The notes below the pieces were generated by a model. It saw only the letters and a program-made list of their open reading frames with translations, searched no databases and had not been told where the DNA came from. 64,000 bases of DNA from Isochrysis galbana. Lineage: Eukaryota > Haptophyta > Isochrysidales > Isochrysidaceae. Location of the stretch: NCBI GenBank assembly GCA_018136815.1, contig CM030945.1, positions 219,405-283,404 of the forward strand. Reading direction: 5' to 3'. A program made the position numbers and the translations under genes. This document shows, piece by piece, positions 1 to 9,788 of the stretch. Position 1 is the stretch's first letter, and each line of letters begins with the position of its first letter.

Positions 1-245
1 TCACCACACGCGCGGCCTTGCACAGACTTTTCGCAGCCACGCCCACGTCCCTTCCCAATCCTTCCACCCGCCTCACAGCGCGTCCCCTCGTGCACTACGT
101 AGGGGCCCAGTGTACGGGGCTTTCGGGGGCAGGCAGCGTGTCCCGGTCCCCGGTGGTCAGTTCTCTTCTCCCTCCTGCGCGCCATCAGGCTACTGGTTTT
201 CAGTGCGTCTTGTTTCATGTAGGCCTTCCTTGTGGTTAGTTTTAG
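1..245 (-). repeat. LINE 3'-tail copy (truncated)
   Basis: The stretch matches, in reverse complement, the end of the LINE 3' UTR at about 20800-20985: both carry the TCACCACACGCGCGGC edge, TTCGCAGCCACGCCC, GCACTACGTAGGGGC and adjacent blocks. It continues beyond the window edge, so its full length is unknown. No coding function is claimed for the short ORF that crosses it. Confidence 0.7.
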
Positions 246-762
246 TTCGCCCACGGTTGTTTCGTGGTGGTTAGGGCTTGGCGGAAATGTCAAGACAGTT
301 CTTTAGACATTTGGGCGGATTTTGGCCGGAAAAAATCACGTGACGTGTTCGGACATTTGGGCTGGCAAGGCTTGGCTCTAAAGATATTGAAGGACATTGT
401 CGTGACAGGGCTGGCAAGCGTGAGCGCAGCAAAAAAAAAGCACTTATTAAAGTAAAACGGGGGGGCTCTGGGCACGTGAGAGGAACAAGAAGAGTATCAG
501 TGCAAAGTTCACGGGGCCATGCCTCAATATATAGATAAACAGCTTGTTACGATAATTGTGACGCCGCTCCGCACTCCGCAAGCCGGCTGCTGTCTGCAAT
601 GGCCCCTGGTGAGCTTCCTTCCCCCTGTCCCTCCCCCCCACGCTTGCTAGCTTGCACATGGCATGGCTGCGCGCGCCACGCGCCGGCCGCTCTTTCACAC
701 TCACACCGTCGCGCCCTTTCGGCCCATCGCCCTCGTGCAGGTCCGGCATGCCGCACGCGCAG
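246..762. other. no recognised gene
   Basis: I see only short overlapping ORFs without recognisable motifs and a GC-rich stretch from about 600 onward. Nothing here can be assigned. Confidence 0.5.
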
Positions 763-901
763 CATGTCGTTGTTCTCCCCTCTCGATGTAGGCAGCGACA
801 AGGAGGAGGAGGAGGAGGGAGTGGAAGAGATGCTCCATGTGGACGACGAGGATGAGGACGACGACGAGAGCGACTGCGAGAGCAGCGAGGACAAGGAGTA
901 G
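763..901 (+). CDS. short acidic ORF, possible transposase N-terminus relic
   Basis: A 45-codon ORF starts at an ATG at 763 and ends at TAG. It is strongly acidic: after a short hydrophobic start it becomes Glu- and Asp-rich, with a DDED-type tract. PiggyBac-like transposases often start with an acidic region, and the intact one at 2631 also does, so this may be the remnant of another copy. It could equally be chance. Not recognised with confidence. Confidence 0.2.
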
Positions 902-930
902 GATAACGTCGAGCTCCTCGTCAAGGTCGG

Positions 931-1566
931 AACCTCAACAAGTTGACTGCACACACGCAACAAGTTGACTCCCCGCTCAACAAGTTGACTCTATCCGCAA
1001 CAAGTTGACTTCAGACACTGAAGAAGTTAACTCCACACACTGAACAAGCTGACTCCGTACACTGAGCAAGTTCACTCTACCCGCTGGGAACCTCAACAAG
1101 TTGACTGCACACACGCAACAAGTTGACTCCCCGCTCAACAAGTTGACTCTATCCGCAACAAGTTGACTTCAGACACTGAAGATGTTAACTCCACACACTG
1201 AACAAGCTGACTCCGTACACTGAGCAAGTTCACTCTACCCGCAACAAGTTCACTGCACGCACTCAACTAGTTGACTCCACGCAGAACAAGTTGACCCCAC
1301 CCTAAACAAGTTGACTCCACACTCAACAAGTTGACTCCACACTGAACAAGTTGACTCCACGCTGAACCAGGTGACTCTACCCTCAACGAGTTGACTCCAC
1401 ACACTGAACACGTTGACTCCACACCCTCGACAAGTTCACTGAACGCAGTGGATCCTACCCTCAACAAGTCGACTCCATACACTCAACAAGTTGACTCCAC
1501 ACTTAACAAGTTGACCCTGCCCTCAACAAGTTGACTCCACACACTGAACAAGCTGACTCCACACTG
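931..1566 (+). repeat. AACAAGTTGACTCC minisatellite with 158-bp higher-order unit
   Basis: About 30 imperfect copies of a 15-22 bp unit built on CAACAAGTTGACTCCAC run through the block. The first part has a higher-order repeat: the block starting at 931 (AACCTCAACAAGTTGACTGC) recurs at 1089 with near identity, a 158-bp period. Spacer letters between the GTTGAC cores vary (CACAC, CCGCT, TATCC, TTCAG). Confidence 0.95.
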
Positions 1567-2150
1567 AGGCAGGGAGAGGGGGGGGGGGGAGAGGGAAAAA
1601 GGGAGAGAGAGGTGAGGGAGGGAGAGTGGGAGAAAGTGGGAAGGAGTACGCTGCCGCCGCCGACTGTGCCCACCTCATCAAAGGTGCCCACGCCGCGCCG
1701 TCTGTGTTCTGTGTGAGCGCTGCGCCAGCCCTCACCCTCCTCGCCCTCGTTCTTCCTTCCCGCTCCCATCGCTGCGCTCTGGCGCGTGCACGCTCGCCGC
1801 CTGCCACAGGTGCGACCAGCGACCAACTCTGCCAACTTGTCGGCCGCCACTGCCGCCGACCCTTGAAAGCCGGCGCTCCACCTCTGTGCGGTGCTGGCGC
1901 GCCGTACCGACCGCCCTCCCTCTTCCTTCGCAGCCCCACCACCTTTGGCTTTCACCGACGCTTGCCGCTCCTCCAGCCGCCACCTGACCTGCACCTGGCT
2001 GCTCAGCGCACCGCCCGTGTTCTCGCCATCTGAGCCGCCGCCGCCCACCACCCACCACCTATTTCCGCCGTCCTCCCCTTCCTTCCCCCACCCACTGAGG
2101 TTGCGGCTGAGACGAACGGCGCTGTCGCGCGCACCCTACCGCTGCCTCCC
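1567..2150. other. GC-rich region, no gene recognised
   Basis: Both strands are open over much of this stretch because of its composition, and none of the frames shows a recognisable domain. Confidence 0.5.
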
Positions 2151-2154
2151 GAGA

Positions 2155-2247
2155 GAGGGAGAGAGAGGGAGGGAGGGAGAGAGGGAGAGAGAGGGAGAGA
2201 AGGAGGGAGGGAGGGAGAGAGAGAGAGAGAGAAGAGAGGGAGGGAGG

Positions 2248-2330
<83 letters not shown>
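2155..2330 (+). repeat. GA/GGGA microsatellite
   Basis: A purine tract begins as GAGGGAGGGA and settles into a pure (GA)n run of about 85 bases up to 2329. The Arg-Glu repeat ORF across it is an artefact of composition. Confidence 0.97.
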
Positions 2331-2331
<1 letters not shown>

Positions 2332-2335
2332 CCCC

Positions 2336-2540
2336 CGTTTGCTCTCGGGGGATTTCCTCTCCCCCCGATAGCTACTGGGAGATCCGCTTACGGCACCCCC
2401 CAGGAGCAATCTCCCAATAGCTCTCTGGGGATTTTCTCGGTCCCCCGATAGCTCTCAGTGGGGCTGTTGGCGATCGGGAGAAAATTTCCCCCCGATAGCT
2501 CCTGGGGGCCCCCGAGAGCTCCGGGGGGGCGTTGGCTCCT
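2336..2540. repeat. CCCCCGATAGCT tandem hairpin repeats
   Basis: Five or six imperfect copies of a module, CCCCC-GATAGCT-(3-5 nt)-GGGG, follow one another. Each can fold on itself because the C-run faces a G-run. The block sits just outside the left end of the PiggyBac-like element. Confidence 0.75.
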
Positions 2541-2587
2541 GGGGGGTAACATATATACAGTAGTAATATAATACTACTATCTCTTAA

Positions 2588-5500
2588 GAGGCGGGGGGAA
2601 GCACCCGCGAAGGTGCTTCGACGTGCCCCCATGGCCAGCCCCCATACGGAGAACCCAGAGGGCTTGGAGGGCGCTGAGGGCGCTGGGGGCATTGGTATGC
2701 ACCCTGAGGGCGAGTCTTATCCCTCGGATGACGACGCCGCGCCCGAGAATCCCGAGCCCTACCAGTTTGCGGGCGACGATGACGAGGACGAGGGCGTCGA
2801 GAACGTCACGGACGAGGTGGAGGTGCAAGTGTTGGTGGGACGCGCCGAGGCGGCCCCTGACGGCGAGGAGGAGGAGGATGGATGGCCCACACTCGACAGC
2901 GGCCGCGCCCCCGCTGCCGGCCGGCCAGCCGCAGGCCATGCCGGTCGCAATCAGGCGACTGGTGGCAGCCCCCCCACCGCCACAGCCGCTGCGGCAACTA
3001 CTACTTGCCCCCCCGGCCTAGAGTTGCTCGAGGCGCACGAAGTCAAAGATCTAAAGGTGTCGGAGCTCAAGATGCATCTTTGTTGGCGCGCCATGCCTGT
3101 CTACGGCGACAAGGCCACTCTCGCTGAGCGACTTCGAGGTGCTCTTGAACGGCGCGCTCCTCTGCTGCAGTCGATCGTCACGTCGAGCTCGCGCTCGACC
3201 AACCAGCCGAAGCAGGCCAAGTGGCTTTGGGAGCCCTGCCCGGCCGTCGGCCCGGCTCGTCCCGTGTTCCAAGGCAACCCCAACTGGATGCCCTCAGGTC
3301 ACGTAGCGTCTCTCACGGCGGCATCACATCCTTTTCTGTGGTTCGACAAGTTCATGAGCATCGAGATGCGGCAGAAGATGACGGCAAATACGAACAAGTA
3401 CCAGGGCTACCTGCAGGCGTTGGGCAACCTGAACTACCAGCATGCGCAGAGGTTCTCGCTCAACGAAATCGACTGGTACTTCGCCGCCCTGATTCTGAAC
3501 GGTCTCAACCCGGTTCCATCCATGGACATGGTGCACGTGAAGAGCTGGGGACTGAAGGGGTCGCGCGTAGCAGACCTCCTCACGCGCGACCGTTTCCGAG
3601 AGCTCACCGCATTGTTTCACATTTCTGATCCGATGACCGAGGTCAAGAAGGGCGCCTCGCCGCATTGGGACGTGCTCTACAAGGTGCGGCCGTTGCTCGA
3701 CCATTTTCTCCAAAATTCCATGAAGTGCGTCGTGCCGGGTGAGAAGTTCTCCATCGACGAGATTACCTGGGGATTCCAAGGTCGACAAGCCGATCTGAAG
3801 CAGCGCTGCGGCAAATTCAAGCGCGCCGGAGATGGGATCCAAGCCGATGCCCTCGTTCTCGACGGCGGCTTCCTCTTCTACTGTGTCTTTCGTGGAGACA
3901 ACACGGCACCCACCTTTGTCAAGGAGTTCTCACCTCTCCACAATCGCTGCCTGCTGCTGCTGTCAAAGCTGAAACAAGACGGCTCGAAGATATATTGGGA
4001 CAACTTGTACCCATCGCTCGAAGTATGTGCCACATTGGCACAAGGTGGTTCCTACACCACTACATGGCCGGGCGGCCCGGCATATGGCAAAGAGGTTGCG
4101 ATCAAGGTGCCAATTGTCCTCACCAATGGTACATGCCGCACGAATCGTGGTATTCCTGCGGCATGCAGGCAACCAGGCAAGGTCGGTCTGAGCAAGGCTG
4201 CTGTTGATGCGATCAAAGCTAAGCCTCCGGCGGAGCGTGTGAAAGCTCTTATGACCCGTGAGGAGCCGCGAGTTTTGTGTGTGTCGTATTTCGACAATGG
4301 TCCCGTTCACATGATGTCTACCATCCACACGAGTGCCGAGTTTGTGACCGTGAAAAAGAAGGTCTATGATACGGCTGTGAAAGCGCACAAGGAGATAGAT
4401 GTCGAAAGGCTCTCACTTATTCACGATTACAACCAGCACATGAATAATGTGGATCGCTTCGACCAGTTATCTCACTACTACAACCTGGACGGCATGGGAT
4501 GGCGCGATCGAAAGTGGTGGCACCCAGTATTCAAGGGCCTGTTGAAAGCCTGCTGTGATAACGCGTACGTCCTCTACAAGAAGCAATTTGAGCTGGAAAA
4601 GATGGAAGAGCTAGAGGTCTATCGAGCGCTTGCTGGCTTGAGCGCATCCACAACTGACTCTCCAGCTAGCAATACTCGCAGGTGCGCATCATGAATTTTA
4701 TTCTTGTCCCCCCCGGTCAGCCCGTGCACATCGTATCGCGCAGCAGCAAGCAGCAACGGCGCCGACAGAGACGGCAACGCGCAGCGCACACACCTTTCCA
4801 GACTGAAGCTCGACCCGATCTGCGGAACAATGCTCTCTCACAACACGCCTCTGCCCCTCTCTCATAACACCCCTCTGCCCCTGCCTCAGAGTTGAAGCCA
4901 TGAAGGCGAAGGAAAAGAAAATGATGCTGAAAATGCCCATGTCGCACTTCCGTTTCCTCGAGATGATTTCGGAGGGCTTGTTCATCGAGGGTTTCAACCA
5001 CGGCCGCGCCGCGGCCGACCATGTGAAGCTCGAAGCATACACCACCGAGCAGCTCGAAGAACTGGTCGACACATCCAAGCGTCGATGCCAGCGCCCTCGA
5101 ATGCGTGCGGCACGCCAAAACATACGAGACAACCTGCTGTGCGCACAACACGAGTCCATGAGTGAACATCAGATCAGATCGGTGCCCAAGTGGGCGATCG
5201 ACCGGGGCCGCGCGTATTGCGGGCTCACGTGCTGCCCAGAGACAACAAACAAGGCGAGCAGCTCGTCGCATCGGCATAAGCAAGCGCCGCGTGCAAAAGC
5301 AGGCTCAGGTGTGTGGTGCGTGCGGTGCGAGCGTGCCTTCCACCCAGCATGCTACACGATCTACCATCGCGGCGCCCAATCTTTCGACGAGCTCGTCGTG
5401 AGCACGCCACCTTCAGCGACTACATCGAAGAGTTCTACTGGCCGGGCGCGCGGCACCAAGAGGCGTCTGGTCGACTCCGAATCGGAGGAGGAGACGGACC

Positions 5501-5906
5501 AAGACGAGCAGTGAAATCTGCGCGAGGGGCGATCGGTGTGTGTGTGAGCCAGCAGTCACACTGTGAGGGTCTCTGGGCACGGGGAGGTGACAGAACAGGT
5601 TGTTGGTGCGTGGGTGACTGTCTGATGCGCGTGCGCGCGCGTGCGGACGCGCGAGGCAAGCCCGGTGCTCGGGCAGCGTGAAGCACCTTTCGCGGCGCGC
5701 GCGCGCAGCGTCGCTCGGGAGCTACAAAATGGGATCTAGCTCGCGTTGCGCGTCGAGGCAGGGGCCGCGCCTAAAATATGATGGGTAAGGGGTATGGAGA
5801 CAAGCTCCCATACCCTTACAGCCGCCAACGAGGCGGTCTGAGAGGCATGGGAGGAGCCGGCGCGGCACGGCGCCGGCGCGCAGCACCTCCGAAGGTGCTT
5901 CGCCTC
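2588..5906 (+). mobile_element. PiggyBac-like DNA transposon, apparently full length
   Basis: The transposase gene is flanked by inverted ends. On the left, TATCTCTTAAGAGGCG leads into an AAGCACC...AGGTGCTT hairpin (2578-2620). The right end, 5886-5921, reads the same on the minus strand: TATCTCTTAAGAGGCG, then AAGCACC...AGGTGCT. A TTAA tetranucleotide lies at 2584-2587 and 5907-5910, the duplication expected for PiggyBac. Similarity also continues a little outside TTAA (TAGTA...TATC), so the true termini may be some 40 bp further out. Confidence 0.75.
2631..5514 (+). CDS. PiggyBac-like transposase (two exons)
   Basis: Cut-and-paste transposase of the PiggyBac (DDE_Tnp_1_7) family. The first ATG is at 2631; the frame is open a little upstream only through a GTG. 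Exon 1 is 2631-4681 and exon 2 is 4890-5514. The donor (CGCAG|GTGCGC) and acceptor (CCTCAG|A) agree in phase, giving 891 residues. An acidic N-terminus precedes the catalytic domain. The three acidic residues are visible: D376 in SIDEITW, D457 in YWDNLY, D608 in NNVDRFDQ, followed by the family's RKWW...DNAYVLY helix. Exon 2 carries SHFRFLEM and a Cys/His-rich cluster (CGLTCC ... WCVRCERAFHPAC ... H), matching the C-terminal cross-brace zinc domain of PiggyBac transposases, then an acidic basic-patch tail (TKRRLVDSESEEE). No frameshift or stop is visible, so it may be active. Read unspliced, the protein would lose the zinc domain. Confidence 0.88.
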
Positions 5907-6110
5907 TTAAGAGATAATGTAAGTATATACTACTAATTATGCGCATTTTTCTTGCGGGCCGTAGTGCGTAGTGCGCTTCCATGAGGGGTCCGGGAACGGT
6001 ACAAGGGCAAGAGGGGAAGGGAGAGACGGGGGTTGAGGAGCTATTCATTCCCAATCACCATTCATATCTTATACCTTGTGCTGCACCCGATTTCTCAACT
6101 TCTTGCAACG

Positions 6111-8149
6111 TCATTGGCCAAAAGCCGCATCAAAAGCCGCTTGAAAGAGGGCCGGTCTTGGTCGGTCTAATCGCTCCGTTGACATGGCGGAGCGCAAAGT
6201 CGACGGGTCGGGTTCCCGCTTTTCCATGGATGGGATGGAACGGAAGGATGACGGGCCACGGAGTCTTGTTGGGGAAATGGGAGGTGAGAGCGAAAGCCCA
6301 CTCTCTTGTCCTACTCCCGTCACAACATTGCGCCCGTGAACCCAAGGCGGAGACTCACCCATGCTGAACCAATCAGAGTTCTTTGTGCCACGCGTCGGAG
6401 ACGTTTGCTCGATAAGACCATGGGGCTGGGTTGTCGCCATAGAAGGTGAAAGCTGGAGAGTAGCGGCAAGATGCTGAATTGCAGCGGCAGACTGCGGGAT
6501 CGACATGCTGGGCTGCTGAAATGGCGCAGCGGATGATGGTAATGAAGTGGTAGAGTATTGGAACGGAGCGATTGAGTATTGGAATGGAGCGGTAGAGTAT
6601 TGGAATGGAGCAGTCTGACTCCGAGCGAGCGTCGATGAATACATATCACTGTAGGCGAGCACATCATGGCGGCCGTTGTGATACCGTGCTGAGGGGGGGG
6701 GCTGAGCGACAGTATTGCTCGCATGAAAGGGGCCGATCACACTAGTTGGTGCCGACGGCGGCAAAGCAAACGCCGCCAATCGTGGTTGTGGTTCTCGCCA
6801 ATCACCCGCGGCCCTTCCGGGTTTCGCCGCATTCCTTGTGCCGTGTTTCAATTTGGACGCCCGTCCAATCGCCGCGTCGGAAGTAAGCAGCGTAGCTTTG
6901 GACGAACTTTGCGCAAGCTGGGCTGCCGATGACAACGCCAGCGGTATGGGCTCTGTGTTGTTTCTAGACTGGTCGCCCCGCCGTCGTTGCAGTGCGGCAG
7001 TCTCTTGTTGCAGGCGGGTGGTCTCCGCTTCGAGGGCCTCGAACTGCTTGGCGGTGCGATCTCTTAAAGATCGGCCCGTGTGCTCTAGGTGCTCATTGTC
7101 CCTCAGCACGATGTTATCAATACGTTCTGCCAGCCGATTTCCACGCTCCTCGGAAAGGCGCCGTCGACGTTGCGATGGACTCTCGAATTTTCGCATGAAA
7201 GCAGCGAATTGCCCTCGCGTTATGGTGCCTTTCGAATCCACATCGATGGATCGCCACAGAGAGTCCAGCGTATCATCGGTCACGGCTGTGGCTGAGAGAT
7301 GAAGCAGTTTGCGCATCAAATGGACGAATTGCTTGTAGAAGAGGCGGTCGGACTGGTCCCCCTCGGCGTGCATGCGCATTGCTGACCATGACCCACCCTG
7401 TGGATTGCTCGCACTCCTGCACATTCGTGGAAAGGCGATCCACGGCGTGAGTGCAGTGCAAGCCAGGGTGCGGCGGGATGTGGTACGCTGAGGTATTTGA
7501 CCGGCAACGCATGCCGCAGGGCAAGCTCAAGATCCGACAGCTACGTGTGCGCACCCGGAGTCTAGCCCTAGACGCTCATCCTTTGCTGTGGACATTGCCT
7601 GGATGAAGAGACCGGTCCAGTCGGCCATTCCACTCTGGCCAGACACGGCCTGAACATGCGCGTTGATAACTGCGGAATAGTGAGCAGCAGTCTCCGTGGT
7701 AGCTGGTTCCACCTGGGCGAGGCGTTCAACGTCCGCCACTCCCCGCCGACGTGCCCGGTCCATGCGTACAAAGTCGATATCCACGAGCTTGCGGGCCAGC
7801 ACAGCCTCAGCACGATCACGAATTTGCTCGCGTTGCAGACTCCTGCGGAGCGAGTTTACCTCTCGTCGCTGGTGCGTCTCCTGCGCCTGAAAGTTCCGAA
7901 ACCTGCAACCGCAGAGAGGCAGTGGAGAGGTGAACAAGGGATGCAGGTCGATGGGGCTTGCCGCAGCGACGGGCCCACTCACTCTTCGGCGACAGCGGCG
8001 GCGAGCGAGGTGACAGGCGGCTTGGTGGCGGACGAAGCACTGGTTACTGCATCAGCAGCCGTCTTGACGGGTGCAGCGGCTGCCCTCAGCTTGCGCAGCT
8101 CCTCCTCGCCGCCTTCGACGCCCGTGAGGAAGAAGGCGTCGCTGCCCAT
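6111..8149 (-). CDS. EF-hand coiled-coil protein (three exons)
   Basis: Exons 8149-7983, 7902-7555 and 7416-6111 join with consistent phases (donors GTGAGT and GTGCGC, CAG acceptors) to 606 residues. The N-terminus (MGSDAFFLTGVEG) is followed by a charged helical region rich in RRE/RDRAEA motifs. Exon 3 has one recognisable EF-hand, LWRSIDVDSKGTITRGQF, whose loop D-V-D-S-K-G-T-I fits calcium binding, preceded by a degenerate partner helix (YKQFVHLMRKLLHL). A second coiled coil (EHLEHTGRSLRDR...LEAETTRLQQE) follows. The last ~230 residues are low complexity, Pro/Ser/Gln rich, with three tandem APFQYS repeats. A Ca2+-responsive adaptor is plausible but no specific family is recognised. It lies tail to tail with the PiggyBac element. 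Confidence 0.75.
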
Positions 8150-8340
8150 TGTGAAAGGGGGGCGGGGGGGGGCAGGCGAGCGAGCGAGCGAGCGAAACGG
8201 AGGGAGCGTGCTGTGAGGATTGGAGCAGCGTGGGAGGGAGAGAGATGGGGAGAGGGGGGAAAGGAAGGAGGGAGAGAGAGAGGGAGGGAGAGAGAGGGGA
8301 GGGGGATGGACCCCGACCGCCCCTTGAAGACTGTTGCGCT
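8150..8340. repeat. purine-rich 5' flank of the EF-hand gene
   Basis: The bases just upstream of the start codon are GAGC and GGGAGAGA repeats (pyrimidine-rich on the coding strand). Similar CT-rich leaders precede several genes in this window (golgin, ABHD17-like, seven-TM protein), so this may be part of the promoter or 5' UTR. Confidence 0.5.
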
Positions 8341-8669
8341 CTCCTGCTCCTCTCGGGCGGTTGTCGTGCAGTATAATCATAGTTCGGAAGTGTAGTTGTT
8401 ATTTGTGGTCCCGCGAGATGCGAGAGGAGAGAGAATTTTTGGTCGATGACGTGATCGTGATGAGTGGAGAGAGAGACGAGAGGTACTCGTAGTAATAAGA
8501 ATTCCCCGATTTTCCAAACCCAGGTGCGTGCATCAAGTCTTAGATGTCATTATATTAAAATAACAATAACAATAGCCATTATATTTATCTTCCTAAAATC
8601 TAAATCTAAACATCTAAACACCCTACACCCTTACAGTTGAAAACTAACGTAACGTGAATCCATAATAAG

Positions 8670-8960
8670 AAAATTACATGGTCCTCTTTCCTCTTTCGAC
8701 GGAACGCGACCTTTGTGTTTGTTCTCCCCCCCCCCCGCCCCCGCCCCCTCCGTCGTTTATCGTCGCCGCGTTTCCTCCCCCTCCGCCTCCGCGCGTGCAT
8801 CGTGCATCGAGTTCCCCCTCCACCGATCCGCCGCGCATGCACGCTACGCAGATTTCACTCAGAGTTCCCCCTCCGCGCGTGCAGAGTTTCCCCTCGCTCG
8901 TGTGCATAGTTCTCCCCTCCGCGCGCAAGACTTTGTCCCCTCCGCGCGCAGTGACCGGGC
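8670..8960 (+). repeat. dispersed motif plus CCCCCTCCGCGCGTGCA minisatellite
   Basis: The segment AAATTACATGGTCCTCTTTC...TTTCGACGGAACGCGAC at 8670-8710 recurs at 33510-33565 and, degraded, at 27190-27226. It is followed by imperfect tandem copies of GAGTTCCCCCTCCGCGCGTGCA-like units to about 8945. Confidence 0.7.
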
Positions 8961-8989
8961 CTGGGCAAGTGTGGCAAGTCCCCCCCGCC

Positions 8990-9115
8990 TGCCCAAGGGC
9001 AGCGCAGGAAGGAGGAAGGCGGGCGGTTCCCCTCCATCAGGGTGGGCCGGGAGAGGGGGGTGGGGGGGTGGGAGCGTGCCCTCCCCCCATACGAACCAAG
9101 TGTACACTTAGTTGT
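8990..9115 (-). repeat. hairpin-headed GC-rich repeat, head fragment
   Basis: On the minus strand it begins AAGTGTACACTTGGTTCG and then a G-run/C-run hairpin, the same head as the 51408 and 40886 elements. Only about 120 bp are recognisable. Confidence 0.6.
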
Positions 9116-9119
9116 GCGA

Positions 9120-9788
9120 TGCAAATACAAGTACAAGTATTAGCCACCGGAAAGATCCTTTATTACGTAGCTCTTGACTCAGCTCGCGATGGCAGTGCAT
9201 GGCCTCCTTCCCCTCTCGCATGAAAAGCACAGAGAGACACTCAGAGAGAGACACTCATCCGTCACGAGCATGCGCAAAGCTGAAAGGCCTGCATCATGGC
9301 AACAGACTCGGCATGGTGCAGTGAAACGGCCCAAGCTAGGCGGCCGCCGCCCCATACTCAACCACCTGCGAGAGAAGTGCGGAGCGCTGGGGGGGAGGGG
9401 GTTGGGGAAGCGCCGCATGTCGTGCATGTCTCAGCTCCACGCTCGAAGAGTGGCAACCAGGTGTTCTCGAGGCTTGGCGAGAGAGGCTGCGACGAGTGGC
9501 GGGCACAGCCTATTCATCACGAAGTTCACGGACGCTCGTGTGCCGCGCCTCGCTGTGCACGAATCCCACACCCGCGCTACACCGCTCATGAGAGCACGCC
9601 TGCTGAATACCTCCTGCTCATTGCGGTGGCGTTCACTCCTGAGTCATAGTAGTTCCACCCGGAGGCGCCGCACAACTCCACAAGGCCTTCATGCTGCCAC
9701 GCATCGACGTCATGATCACAGCGATACCAGAGGGTTTCTTGACCGGAGTTGGCCCAGCAGCCACAATGTGGGCGAGAAAAGCCTTCAC
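9120..9788. other. no gene recognised downstream of the hydrolase
   Basis: Open reading frames occur on both strands but none shows a domain. A last small exon of the hydrolase gene could hide here; I cannot identify one. Confidence 0.4.

Noticed and set aside
931-1566. CRISPR-like array of regularly spaced AACAAGTTGAC repeats
   Set aside because: Spacers are only 4-10 bases, unit length varies, there are no cas genes and the DNA is eukaryotic. It is a minisatellite.
2155-2451. Open frames encoding Arg-Glu or Ser-Leu repeats across GA/CT tracts (also at 12249-12868, 33733-34682, 58496-59279)
   Set aside because: Two- and four-base repeats are open in several frames by composition; there is no protein character outside the repeats.
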